Under the pieces are notes generated by a model. The model saw nothing but the letters and a program-made list of their open reading frames with translations, ran no database searches and was not told the DNA's origin. From contig JAHCBC010000004.1 of assembly GCA_019634595.1 (NCBI GenBank), positions 558,001 to 622,000 of the forward strand: a stretch of DNA of 64,000 nucleotides, written 5' to 3'. Within the stretch, counting starts at the first letter, position 1. Each line of letters begins with the position of its first letter. This document shows positions 48,079 to 57,500 of the stretch, in pieces. Position numbers and translations under genes: made by a program. This stretch comes from Akkermansiaceae bacterium. Lineage in GTDB: Bacteria > Verrucomicrobiota > Verrucomicrobiia > Verrucomicrobiales > Akkermansiaceae.

Positions 48079-48825
48079 ATGCCAACTTCCGACCCCCAAC
48101 GCGGATGGATGGAGGAACTGCCTGCCGGACAGTTCCGCCACCTCTTCGACCATCTGCCGGGAACGCTCTTTTTCGCCAAGAACCGGGAAGCCCGCCTGAT
48201 GGGCGGAAACCCGGCCTTCGTCCGGCGGTGTGGCTTCCGCTCCGAAGCGGAGATCGTCGGCCTGCTGGACCGCGACATCTTCCCTCCCCGGCTGGCGGAT
48301 AAATATCACCGTGACGACATGGCGGTCATTTCCAGCGGCAAGCCGATGCTCGGCCTCATCGAGCTGTTCCCCGGCCCGGACGGACAGCCGGAGTGGTTCA
48401 TCACGGACAAGCTGCCGTTGTTCGACCGGCAGGGAAAGGTGCTGGGCCTTTGCGGCACGGTCCGCAGTTATGAGGAACAGCGGGTGGCGATCCAACCCTA
48501 TCTGGAACTGGCACCGGTCGCGGAGCATCTGAAGAAGCACCACCGGGAGCCTCTGGACCTCCCCGCGCTCGCCCGCATGGCCGGCCTTTCAGAACGGCAG
48601 CTCGAACGGAAATTCCACGCCACCTTCCAGACCACGCCGCGGAATTTCCTGGTGAAGATGCGGATCGTGAATGCGTGCCGCCTGCTGCCCGATCCGCGGC
48701 TTTCCCTCACGGAGATCGCCCTGGAAGTGGGATTCTACGACCACAGCGACTTTTCCCGCCAGTTCCGCAAACACATGGGGGAATCCCCCACCGAATACCG
48801 CCGGGCAAACCGCGGTTCACGCTGA
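48079..48825 (+). CDS. AraC-family regulator with N-terminal PAS domain
   Basis: A 248-residue regulator. The first ~120 residues resemble a PAS sensor (FRHLFDHLPGTLFFAKNREA, AEIVGLLDRDIFPP, GQPEWFITDKLPLFDRQGKV). Two C-terminal helix-turn-helix motifs follow (LPALARMAGLSERQLERKFH and LTEIALEVGFYDHSDFSRQF), the AraC signature. The ATG at 48079 is preferred to a TTG at 48064, which lies inside the second operator half-site. It is divergent from the Gfo/Idh/MocA gene. The PAS ligand is unknown. Confidence 0.88.
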   Translation: MPTSDPQRGWMEELPAGQFRHLFDHLPGTLFFAKNREARLMGGNPAFVRRCGFRSEAEIVGLLDRDIFPPRLADKYHRDDMAVISSGKPMLGLIELFPGPDGQPEWFITDKLPLFDRQGKVLGLCGTVRSYEEQRVAIQPYLELAPVAEHLKKHHREPLDLPALARMAGLSERQLERKFHATFQTTPRNFLVKMRIVNACRLLPDPRLSLTEIALEVGFYDHSDFSRQFRKHMGESPTEYRRANRGSR

Positions 48826-49935
48826 CTCCCCTACCAGCGGCAGGGCGATGCGGAACACGGAACCTTTCCCGTCGCGGGGCTGGTAGGAAACGCGGCCTTC
48901 CATCGCCGTGACCAGCTCATGCACGATGTGGAGGCCAAGGCCGGTCGAGGCCTCGCCATTCGTCGGACGGGCGCTCAGCCGGGTGAATTTCCCGAACAAC
49001 AACGGCACCTCCTCATCCAGGATGCCCGGCCCCTCATCCTCGATCCGGAAGATGCCCCCCTCCCCGTTCCGCTGGAGATGGATGGTCACCGTGGAGCCGG
49101 CCGGAGAGAACTTGATGGCATTCGAAACGAGGTTCTCGATGCAGCACATCAACAGGCGGCTGTCTCCGAAAACGGAAAGATCATCCCCGCTGCGGAGAAC
49201 ATCGATGCGGATGTTTTTCCGGCGGCAGTGCTGCTCGAAATTCGCAACCGCCCGCTCCGCGTGGGCCTCGAGGGACAGCGGTTTCCTGATGACCGCGGAC
49301 TTCGCTTCCTCGATCGACTTCGTTTCGAGAAGGCTGGAAACGATCTCGAAGGCCCGCTGGGCGGATTCCCCGATGCTCGATATGAGCTGCGCGCGGGCGT
49401 CCACCGGCAAGGCGGGGTTTTCCGCCAACATGGTGGCGGCGAACTGGATGCCGCTCAGCGGATTCTTCAGATCATGCGCGACCACCTCCAGCAGCCGGTT
49501 CTTCTCACGGATGACCCCCGACAAATGGTTGTGCGTCTTGCGCCGGTTGGCATGGAGTTCCACCCGTGAGATCAGCTCCGGTCCATGGAAGGGCTTGGTG
49601 ACGTAGTCCACGGCACCGGCCTCCAGGGCATCCACCACGAAGTTCTTGTCCGCGGCGGCGGAAAGGAAAATGACCGGGACGTCCCGCAGTTCCGGGTTCT
49701 CACGGAGCTTCCGGCAGAACTCGAAGCCTGTCATGCCGGGCATCATCACATCCAGCAGGATGAGGTCGGGATGCACGCTTTCCAGCTTTGCCAGCGCCTC
49801 CTGCCCGCTCCCGGCGGCGATGACCTCATGGCCATGGCGGAGCAGCAGCGAACCGACAACCTGGATGTTTTTCACCTCATCATCAACGACGAGCACCAAG
49901 GCGGCGGGATTCGGTCTTGGCAGAGGATCAAGCAT
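48817..49935 (-). CDS. Response regulator-histidine kinase hybrid
   Basis: A 372-residue protein without membrane helices. The receiver domain (residues ~12-125) has D18-D19, the phospho-accepting D62 in LILLDVMMPG and K114 in YVTKPF. A coiled linker leads to the HisKA domain with H154 in EVVAHDLKNP. The HATPase domain carries CIENLVSNAIKFS, EDEGPGI and GLGLHIV. Kinases with an N-terminal receiver are often the second component of a phosphorelay. Its start overlaps the end of the upstream CHASE3 kinase gene by eight bases, so the pair is probably co-translated. Its 3' end overlaps the AraC gene by nine bases. Confidence 0.92.
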   Translation of the reverse strand: MLDPLPRPNPAALVLVVDDEVKNIQVVGSLLLRHGHEVIAAGSGQEALAKLESVHPDLILLDVMMPGMTGFEFCRKLRENPELRDVPVIFLSAAADKNFVVDALEAGAVDYVTKPFHGPELISRVELHANRRKTHNHLSGVIREKNRLLEVVAHDLKNPLSGIQFAATMLAENPALPVDARAQLISSIGESAQRAFEIVSSLLETKSIEEAKSAVIRKPLSLEAHAERAVANFEQHCRRKNIRIDVLRSGDDLSVFGDSRLLMCCIENLVSNAIKFSPAGSTVTIHLQRNGEGGIFRIEDEGPGILDEEVPLLFGKFTRLSARPTNGEASTGLGLHIVHELVTAMEGRVSYQPRDGKGSVFRIALPLVGESA

Positions 49936-51706
49936 CAGTGGCGGAATGGGATTTCACGATCTCCGGGAACGCATCCAGGTGCCTGCCCGCCGTCTCCAGA
50001 TCAAAGGTTCCGGCGGCCTCCCGCAGACGGGCTGCATAGTCCTGCAACGATACCGATCCATGGCGGGATGCAAGGACTGAAATTTTGTCCGCGAAGGAAA
50101 TGGTCGCCTGCGCCGGCACCAGCTTCACCAGTTCCGGCCAAGGCGATGCCAGCAACGCCGCCAATGCCTCCGCCAGCCCGGCAGGATCCAGGAGGCTTCC
50201 CGCCTCGATCCGGACGGAGGACGAATCTGACGGAATGCCCCCCTTTCCTTTCCTTGGATGAAGGATCCTGAAATCCGTTTCATCCTGCATATCCCCCGTG
50301 GTTTCCGGAACGAACTCCGACCGGGTGACAGGGATTGACAGGGTGAAGGTGGAGCCTTGTCCAACCACACTCTCCACCGAAACCTCACCCCCCATTGCCT
50401 CCGCCAGCCGCCCGCTGATGTTCAGCCCCAGGCCGGTGCCTTCGAAATCCCGCGAGTTCCGGGAATCCACCTGGTAGAACGGCTGGAAGATCGCCTTGTG
50501 TTGTTCCTTGTCGATCCCGATGCCTGTGTCCGTGACCGTGAGAACGAGCCAGCCCCGGGAATCGTCCGGCGGTTTCCGGAAATCCGCACTCACGCGGACC
50601 TGCCCTTCGCGGGTGAACTTGAGCGCGTTGCCGATCAGGTTCACCATGATCTGCCGGAGCCGCAGCGCATCGAAAACGAGGACGGACGGAACACCCGGCT
50701 CCACTTCGACACGATAGTTCAACCCCTTTTCGGAAGCCCTGTACGAGAACAAGGTTCCAAGATTCCCGATGAAACGGCGGACATCCACCGGCACGGGACG
50801 GATCTCGAGTTTCGATGCCTCGATTTTCGAGAGATCGAGGATGTCGTTGATCAGTTCCAACAGTGAGTTCCCGCTGGAGAGGATGGCCTGGGCGTAGTGC
50901 TTCTGCTGTCCGGCCGGGAGGGAGTCCTCGAGCAGCTCGCCGAAGCCGAGGATGGCATTCATCGGGGTCCTGATCTCATGGCTCATCATGGCGAGGAAAT
51001 CGCCCTTCGCCTTGTCGGACTGGACGGCACGGTCCTTGTCCTGGGTCACCGCCACCATCCGTTCCTGGTTTCTCAGATAGAAGAACAGAACCAGCACGCC
51101 GATGGCGGTGGAAAGGACCGCCGCGCCGCCGGTCAACGCCACGATCAGGTTCGTCCGGGTGAGGTTGTGTATCTGGCTCTGCTGCAGGCCGCCCAGCAGC
51201 TTTTCCTCCACGACCTCCATGTCCGAGATCCGCTGGCGGAACACATCCATGAGCGATTTGCCCTCTCCGGTGGCGGAGATCCGGCTGACCTCCACCTCCC
51301 CCTGCGTCCTGCGGATGTCGATGGTCCGTGCCAGGTAGGCTTTCTTGCGGTCCGCCGCCTGACGCAGCAGCTTGCTCCTTTCATGCTGGGGCGGATTGTT
51401 CCGGGTGAGGGTCTCCACTTCGGACAGCAGGTTGTCGAGAATCTCCCGGGAAAGGTGATAGGGTTCCAGATACTGGTCCTCACCCACGATGATGTATCCG
51501 CGCTGGCCCAGCTCCAGATCCTGCATGGCGGAAAGGGAAGACCGCAGGGCTGTGAGGACACTCCGGCTATGGGACACCCGGCGCGCATCCTCAAGGTTGC
51601 GGCGGGTGTTGAGCGCGGAGGTGATGACCCCGCAACCGATCATCACCAGCACCACCAGGGCGGAGGCGAGGTACCTCGTCCTGACTTTACGCGCTCGCTG
51701 GGGCAT
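49928..51706 (-). CDS. Membrane sensor histidine kinase with CHASE3 domain
   Basis: A 592-residue kinase. Two membrane helices (YLASALVVLVMIGCGVITSA and LIVALTGGAAVLSTAIGVLVLFFYL) bracket an extracytoplasmic CHASE3 domain (residues ~35-185; QDLELGQRGYIIVGEDQYL is typical). HisKA has H243 in MMSHEIRTPMNA. The HATPase part has NLIGNALKFT, TDTGIGI and GTGLGLNIS. A C-terminal ~90-residue helical extension (DPAGLAEALAALLAS...FDLETAGRHL) resembles those found on BarA-like kinases. It has no receiver domain of its own; the next gene supplies one, so the pair may form a relay. The signal is unknown. Confidence 0.92.
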   Translation of the reverse strand: MPQRARKVRTRYLASALVVLVMIGCGVITSALNTRRNLEDARRVSHSRSVLTALRSSLSAMQDLELGQRGYIIVGEDQYLEPYHLSREILDNLLSEVETLTRNNPPQHERSKLLRQAADRKKAYLARTIDIRRTQGEVEVSRISATGEGKSLMDVFRQRISDMEVVEEKLLGGLQQSQIHNLTRTNLIVALTGGAAVLSTAIGVLVLFFYLRNQERMVAVTQDKDRAVQSDKAKGDFLAMMSHEIRTPMNAILGFGELLEDSLPAGQQKHYAQAILSSGNSLLELINDILDLSKIEASKLEIRPVPVDVRRFIGNLGTLFSYRASEKGLNYRVEVEPGVPSVLVFDALRLRQIMVNLIGNALKFTREGQVRVSADFRKPPDDSRGWLVLTVTDTGIGIDKEQHKAIFQPFYQVDSRNSRDFEGTGLGLNISGRLAEAMGGEVSVESVVGQGSTFTLSIPVTRSEFVPETTGDMQDETDFRILHPRKGKGGIPSDSSSVRIEAGSLLDPAGLAEALAALLASPWPELVKLVPAQATISFADKISVLASRHGSVSLQDYAARLREAAGTFDLETAGRHLDAFPEIVKSHSATDA

Positions 51707-51778
51707 TCCGGAGTGGCTTCGGCACCGCTGGCGAAACTACATCAACCAGTTGGTACAACAAGGCTCCAATCCGCGCAT

Positions 51779-52798
51779 TTACTCCGCTGCCACCGGCCTT
51801 CTCCTCCACGCCAGGATCAGGAAGCCGGCCGAGAACGCGAACATGAACAGGGACAGGAACTGCCCCTGGGTCAGGACGCCGTCGATGACCCAAGCCGCGT
51901 CCGGCTCCCGGAACCGCTCCGCGAAGATCCGGAAAATGGCATAGAGTCCGAAAAACAGCCCGGTCAGCAGGCCGTGCGGGGCCTTCGGGAAACGGATCCG
52001 CACGATCCAGAGGATGGCGAAAAGCAGCAGCCCCTCCAGCGCACCTTCATACACCTGCGACGGGTGGCGCGGCTCCAGATAGGGTGCGATGGCCTCTTTC
52101 ACCTGGTCCGACTTGCGGGTGGCAGCCAGCAGTTGCTCGAAAAACGCATGCTGGGCAGGTCCGGTGGCCGCATCATTCATCGCGTGATAGGCCGGTGCCA
52201 GGGCAGGGTCCGCATTCACGGCCGCCGCGGCCGCCACTTCGAAGCTGCCGGATTCCGGCGCTTTCGCATCCATCAGCGCCGTGGGGAATTTCACCGCCCA
52301 GGAAAGACCGGACGCGACACGTCCATACAGCTCTCCGTTGATGAAATTCGCGGCCCGGCCGAAAAAGAGGCCCACCGGGGCGACCACGCACAGACCATCC
52401 CCCAACCCGGTCCAGGAAACCTTGTGCTTCCGGGCGTAGAACCAGGTGAAAATCACCAGACCGAGGATGCCGCCGTGGCTGGCCATCCCCCCTTCCCATA
52501 CCTTGAAAACCAGCAACGGATCGGCGGCGAGGCTTCCCCAGCCCATCTTCGGGATGTGGTAGAACAGGATGTAGCCCAGCCGGCCACCGAGAAAGACGCC
52601 GAAGAGGGCGGCGGCGGCGATGAAATCCCCCGTCTTCTCCGGCTTGAGCACCCACAGCCCCTTCCGCGCCAGATGGCGCAGCAGCAGGAACCCGGCCACG
52701 AACCCCATCAGATACGCCAGCCCGTACCAACGGAGGGCCAGATTCCCGAAGAGTGGCAGCGCCACCGGATCCAGATCATGCACATAAACGCCTAACAC
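51779..52798 (-). CDS. lgt: Prolipoprotein diacylglyceryl transferase
   Basis: Lgt transfers diacylglycerol from phosphatidylglycerol to the lipobox cysteine of prolipoproteins in the inner membrane. The 339-residue protein has about seven helices. The family signature GRAANFINGELYGR is near residues 147-160, with the essential arginine and glutamate. GGMASHGGILGLV carries the active-site HG motif. An insert of about 60 residues (residues ~170-240, PESGSFEVAAAAAVNADP) makes it longer than E. coli Lgt, a common feature of this phylum. It supports the several lipoproteins in the window. It is divergent from the small gene at 52893. Confidence 0.95.
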   Translation of the reverse strand: MLGVYVHDLDPVALPLFGNLALRWYGLAYLMGFVAGFLLLRHLARKGLWVLKPEKTGDFIAAAALFGVFLGGRLGYILFYHIPKMGWGSLAADPLLVFKVWEGGMASHGGILGLVIFTWFYARKHKVSWTGLGDGLCVVAPVGLFFGRAANFINGELYGRVASGLSWAVKFPTALMDAKAPESGSFEVAAAAAVNADPALAPAYHAMNDAATGPAQHAFFEQLLAATRKSDQVKEAIAPYLEPRHPSQVYEGALEGLLLFAILWIVRIRFPKAPHGLLTGLFFGLYAIFRIFAERFREPDAAWVIDGVLTQGQFLSLFMFAFSAGFLILAWRRRPVAAE

Positions 52799-52892
52799 GC
52801 CCGCACCTCACACCATCCCCCGCCCGTCCGCAAGCGGAACTCCGGGCACCTTCCCGATTGACCTGCCGGGCTTCCCAACGGACGTTTCCTTC

Positions 52893-53159
52893 ATGCCGAC
52901 GAGCAAAAAGGACCTGCTGGATCTCCAGTTCATCGATGCGCGACACAAGCTCATCGAAGTGGCCGCATTTCTGGACCGCATCGACCGGCACGCCGGGGAG
53001 GACGACTACCGCATCGCCGCGCTTAAGAAAACCCTGCCCATCCTGCTGGAAGACCGCCCGGACCGCGCCCGCAGCGTGCTGGAGGCGCTGTCCGACCACA
53101 GCACGGAACTTTCCCCCACCGCGCCCTTCCAAGGGGCCTTCGGTGCCCCCCTTCCCTGA
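52893..53159 (+). CDS. Small conserved-looking hypothetical protein
   Basis: An 88-residue soluble protein that I do not recognise. It begins MPTSKKDLLDLQFIDARHKL, and most of it is predicted helix (VAAFLDRIDRHAGEDDYRIAALKKTLPILL), followed by a proline-rich tail. The gene lies 18 bp before the TatD-like hydrolase and is probably co-transcribed with it, so a linked role is possible. Confidence 0.65.
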   Translation: MPTSKKDLLDLQFIDARHKLIEVAAFLDRIDRHAGEDDYRIAALKKTLPILLEDRPDRARSVLEALSDHSTELSPTAPFQGAFGAPLP

Positions 53160-53177
53160 GACCCCACCCATTTTCCG

Positions 53178-53978
53178 ATGAAATACATCGAGCCACACGG
53201 CCACATGGTCAGCCGGACGACGGATGACTACGAGAAACTCGCTCTCTCCGGCTGCGAGGCGCTTTGCGAACCCGCGTTCTGGGCGGGCTTCGACCGCTCC
53301 TCCGCGGACGGATTCCACGACTACTTCCGCCAGCTCACCGAGTATGAACCGAAACGTGCCGCGAAATACGGCATCAAGCACTTCTGCTGGCTGTGCATCA
53401 ACCCGAAGGAAGCGGACGATCCGGTCTTCGCCCGGGAGGTGATGTCCCTCATCCCGCAGTTCATCAACAAGCCGAACGTGCTCGGCATCGGCGAAATCGG
53501 ACTGAACAAGAACACCCGCAGCGAGCTGACCATCTTCGAGGAACACGTCCAGATCGCCCTCGACCATGACCTGCCGGTCCTGATCCACACGCCCCACCTG
53601 GAGGACAAGCTCAAGGGCACGAAGCTGATCCTCGATTCACTGGCGAATTTCTCAAAAATCGACCGCTCGAAGGTCATCATCGACCATGTGGAGGAACATA
53701 CCATCTCCCACGTGCTGGAGCAGGGCTACTGGGCGGGCATGACCCTCTATCCTGAGAGCAAGTGCAGCCCGAACCGTGCGATCGACATGCTGGAAATCTA
53801 CGGCGACGAGCGGCTGTGGCTGAACTCCGCCTGCGACTGGGGCCACTCCGACCCCCTTTCCGTGCCGAAATGCGCGCTGGAGATGAAGCGCCGGAAACAC
53901 AGCGCGGAGCAGATCGAGAAGATCCTTTTCGGGAATCCGAAGGCATTCCTGAGCCAGTGCCCGAACTTCGCCCTGTGA
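53178..53978 (+). CDS. TatD/EboC-like metal-dependent hydrolase
   Basis: A 266-residue (beta/alpha)8 amidohydrolase-like protein. The early MKYIEPHGHM gives the HxH metal motif, GIGEIGLNK the conserved glutamate, VLIHTPH the next histidine, IIDHVEEHT a further one and NSACDWGHSD the final aspartate. The start and overall sequence resemble EboC of the Ebo cluster, which in other bacteria helps export or process lipid-linked or precursor molecules. No other Ebo genes (prenyltransferase, dehydroquinate synthase-like) are visible in this window. Substrate unknown. Confidence 0.82.
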   Translation: MKYIEPHGHMVSRTTDDYEKLALSGCEALCEPAFWAGFDRSSADGFHDYFRQLTEYEPKRAAKYGIKHFCWLCINPKEADDPVFAREVMSLIPQFINKPNVLGIGEIGLNKNTRSELTIFEEHVQIALDHDLPVLIHTPHLEDKLKGTKLILDSLANFSKIDRSKVIIDHVEEHTISHVLEQGYWAGMTLYPESKCSPNRAIDMLEIYGDERLWLNSACDWGHSDPLSVPKCALEMKRRKHSAEQIEKILFGNPKAFLSQCPNFAL

Positions 53979-54260
53979 CCCTGCGGGCGTGGCCGTTCGT
54001 GCGCGCCGCGAGCGCTTCCGGATATTTCCCGCCGAGTTCGACCCAATCCGAGTGCGCGAAAGAAAGCCTCACGCCATGACAGGAAGGATTCTTCCCAGCA
54101 CGTGATCATGGAACCATATATGCCGTTCCAAGGCTTCCTTGTATTTCCCCTGCCGGGTGAACTCCTGGACATCATCCAGCGCTTTTTGCAATTCATCCTG
54201 TGCCTGGCATGGCAGCATGAGGGAAAAAATGGCGATGATGGAAAAAAGAGATCGTGTCAT
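53979..54260 (-). pseudogene. Frameshifted and truncated exported-protein gene
   Basis: An intact start (54260) encodes a signal peptide (LFSIIAIFSLMLPCQAQ) and DELQKALDDVQEFTRQGKYK, then EALERHIWFHDHVLG, and stops at 54069 after 63 residues. Directly beyond the stop, another frame continues smoothly with VRLSFAHSDWVELGGKYPEA. That is just what would be expected if one base had been lost or gained near 54072. The coherent frame then ends against the TatD gene. I infer a decayed member of a Verrucomicrobial family of secreted TPR-like proteins that has lost its C-terminal half; recognition of the family is from memory. Confidence 0.6.
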
Positions 54261-54530
54261 GGGTTATTCCAGGTATGACTCCGTGCGCGGATGCGGCATT
54301 TAACGGGGCAACCAGCTCCTGGAGGGCTCTCCGACAAGAGTTGCCGACGGCATATCCAGCTTATACGCAGACATGTGTCGCGGCCGAGGCAAAGATAGAA
54401 TCTGATGGAATCTAACAGATTTCATAAAGCTCCGCATTACAAAGGGTTTTTCGCACCCACCTGCATGGATCACAGATAAGTCGTGAAGATTACCAGAATC
54501 TGATTTCGACAAACACGATATTACCGGCAT
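54261..54530. other. 270-bp gap, nothing recognised
   Basis: This AT-richer gap lies between the divergent pseudogene and the large metallopeptidase gene. No RNA gene, repeat or clear ribosome-binding site was found. It probably contains the promoter of the peptidase gene. Confidence 0.4.
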
Positions 54531-57500
54531 ATGATTGCCTGCATGCACAGGTTCCGAGCCTTCTTCCTGCCCATATTGCTGCTGCTTGCCGTCGGACTCA
54601 TCGTCTTCCTCCGTCCTGACCGCGATATCACCTCCACCAAAGCACCGGCACGCCTCCCCTCCCAGCAAGTCATTTCCACGGAGATCCTTTCCCATCCGGA
54701 TCTGGCGGAATGGACCGATCCACAGCGGACGCGGAAATCCCCGTCCACCGGGGAACTCCCGCGCCTGCTGGAACTCGCCAAGGAACGGTCCGCCACGATG
54801 AAGCGGCTGATCTCCACCGCGCCGCAACAGGCGCTGGAGGCCGCGATCACACCGGCCCGTTATGATGCGCTGCCGGAGGAACTGAAGCCATGGTTCGAAC
54901 GCCCGTTCGCCCAGACCGCCACCCTGCGGGTGACGCCGGTTTGTGCTCCGGGAGTGAACCTGGAGCCGGACAGGGTGCTGGAGATGGACGGGCTGAACTG
55001 GAGTGCCTCCGTCTATGGCTGGAGAAAGGGCCAGAACTCCAAACAGGACGCTCCCCTGGTGGGCATCACGCTGGATGGCGTGGCTGCGATTTCGGATGGA
55101 TTTTTCCAGATCGTGCCACGCGATGAAGAAGCGCACGCTTCAGCACTCCCGATGGGGAATTTCCATCCGGACCACGACTTCCAGACGGGTGAACCGCTTG
55201 GCGGAAGCCCGGTGGTGGCAACCATGGGCGGGAAGCAATACCGATTCTCCAGCACGGCTTCCCTTGAGGAGACCAACCTGCAACTCGCCGCGCTCGAGAC
55301 ATTCCCTGCTCCGAAGACAGGAGCGAACGTCGTTTTCGCAGCTCCCGCACCCGCCGCAGGTGGAGGGATCGATTGGGCCGCAGCAAAAGCGGAGGTGAAA
55401 ATCCAGGCGAGCGTATGGACGGAAACGGACAAGAAGGTCTTCTGCATCCGCGTGGATTTCTCCAACCTGACCGGCGCTGCTTCCACGCAGACGGAGTTGG
55501 CGAATCTGATGAATGGACCGGTGGCCAGCAGCTTGCTCGAAATGTCCTACGGTAAAACCACGATCAATGCCACCGTCAGCGAAGCGACGGTCCGCATGCC
55601 GCAGCCGACCGGCTTTTACGCTCCGTCCAAGAACACCGAACTGCACGCGGATGCGATCGCGGCCTACAAGACTGCCAACGGAGCCAACTCCCTCAACGGC
55701 TACGACATCGTGGTGGTCCACTTCGCTTCCATCGGCATGCAGGGCGGCGGCATCGCCTACGCCGGCTATGCGGATCTCAACGCTGAAAGGCAGTGGCTCC
55801 AAGGGACACTCTACTCCGGAGTGACCATCCACGAGTTCGGCCACAACTACGGCATCGGGCACGCCAGCTTCTGGAAAACCACCAACGGAACCGTGACCGG
55901 AACCGGCGACTCGGAGGAATACGGTGACCACACCGACATCATGGGCGAAGGCCCTGACCCGGCGGGACACTTCCATATGCAGGCGAAGCAGTTCCTCAAC
56001 TGGTATCCCACGGGCAACGACAACTGGGTGAATGCAACCACCTCGGGCTCCGGCACCCGCCGCATCCACCGTTTCGACTCCGCCGGCACCACCGGTACGA
56101 TCCGCGGCGTCCGTGTGACCAAATCAAACACCCCCGCGGGCGTGGATTACTACTGGGTGGGTTATCGCCCGGGCCTTTCCACTCTGCCGACCTTCCAGAA
56201 CGGTGCCTACGTCCTCTGGCAGCGTCCGTCCGAGACCCGTTCCTGGCTCATCGATACCACCCCCAACTCGGCGCAGGGCAAGGACGACTCCGCCGTGGCG
56301 ATCGGCCGGACTTACTCGGACACCACCGCCGATGTGCACATCACCCCCACCGGCAAGGGAGGAACAGGTGCGGACCAATGGCTGGACGTGAACATCCAGC
56401 TCGGCCCGTTCCCGGGGAACACCGCACCCACCGCCACCCTCACGGGTAGTCCCACCGTCGTGACACGGACCTCCGCTTCCTTCTCAGTCGAAGCGCTGGA
56501 TGCGAACGGAGATCCCCTCTCCTACTTCTGGGACTTCGGCGATGGCAACTTGGGCGGCAACTCCTCATCCATCACCCACCAGTGGGTGAACAGCGGCACC
56601 TACACCGTGACGGTCACCGTCTCCGACATGAAAGGCGGCACCATCTCGCGCAGCCAGTCCATAACTGTGACCGACCCGCTGGATACCTGGACGACCAGAG
56701 TATCGGGCTCCAACACGTCCACCTACTTCGACGTGGCGGCGGGCGGCGGGCGGGTGGTGGCGGTAGGACAAAGCGTCGGAGCTTACCGCACCTCCACGGA
56801 CGGGACCACCTGGACCGCAGCCACCGTAGGGGGAGGCATCACCGTCAATACCCACCTCTACACCATCATCCACGACGGTTCCCAGTTCATCGCTGGTGGC
56901 ATGGATCATGACAACGGTTGGAAAGGTGTCATCCTCACCTCACCCAACGGCACGACATGGACCCGCCGCCATTTCAACGGGCAAAAAGTAACCGGACTGG
57001 CAGCGGGAACAGGCGTGATGGTGGCCGTCGGCGAAGCCGGGGCAATGTGGCGCTCCACCGACTCCATCACCTGGACACCGGTCACCAGCGGAACGAGCCT
57101 GAACTTTTCGGACGTCGCCTTTGGCGGCGGCCGCTTCATCGCAGGGGCCGGCGACATGTCCCAGGAACCGTTTCCGCGTGTGGTGCTCACTTCCGCCGAT
57201 GGCCTGACATGGACCAATACCACCGCAACTACCGGCCTTCCCCACCTCTCGGAGATCGCGGAAATCGAGTATATCGACGGGCGCTTCATTGCCAGTGGAT
57301 GGAATGCCGGCATCCGCAAATCAACCGACCTGGGCGTCACGTTCCCGGCGGTGGAAAGCAGCTTCAAGAGCCTGACAGGCATCGCATATGGCAACGGTAT
57401 CTATCTGGCTGTGGGTGTTGACCCGAGCAATGGAAGAGCCGACATCAACATGGCCTCCACGGACGGCGAGACCTGGACGCTCCTTGCCACCACTGCACAG

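Noticed and set aside
50897..52795. 632-codon plus-strand frame opposite the kinase and lgt genes
   Set aside because: It spans two well-supported opposite genes and has no recognisable domain.
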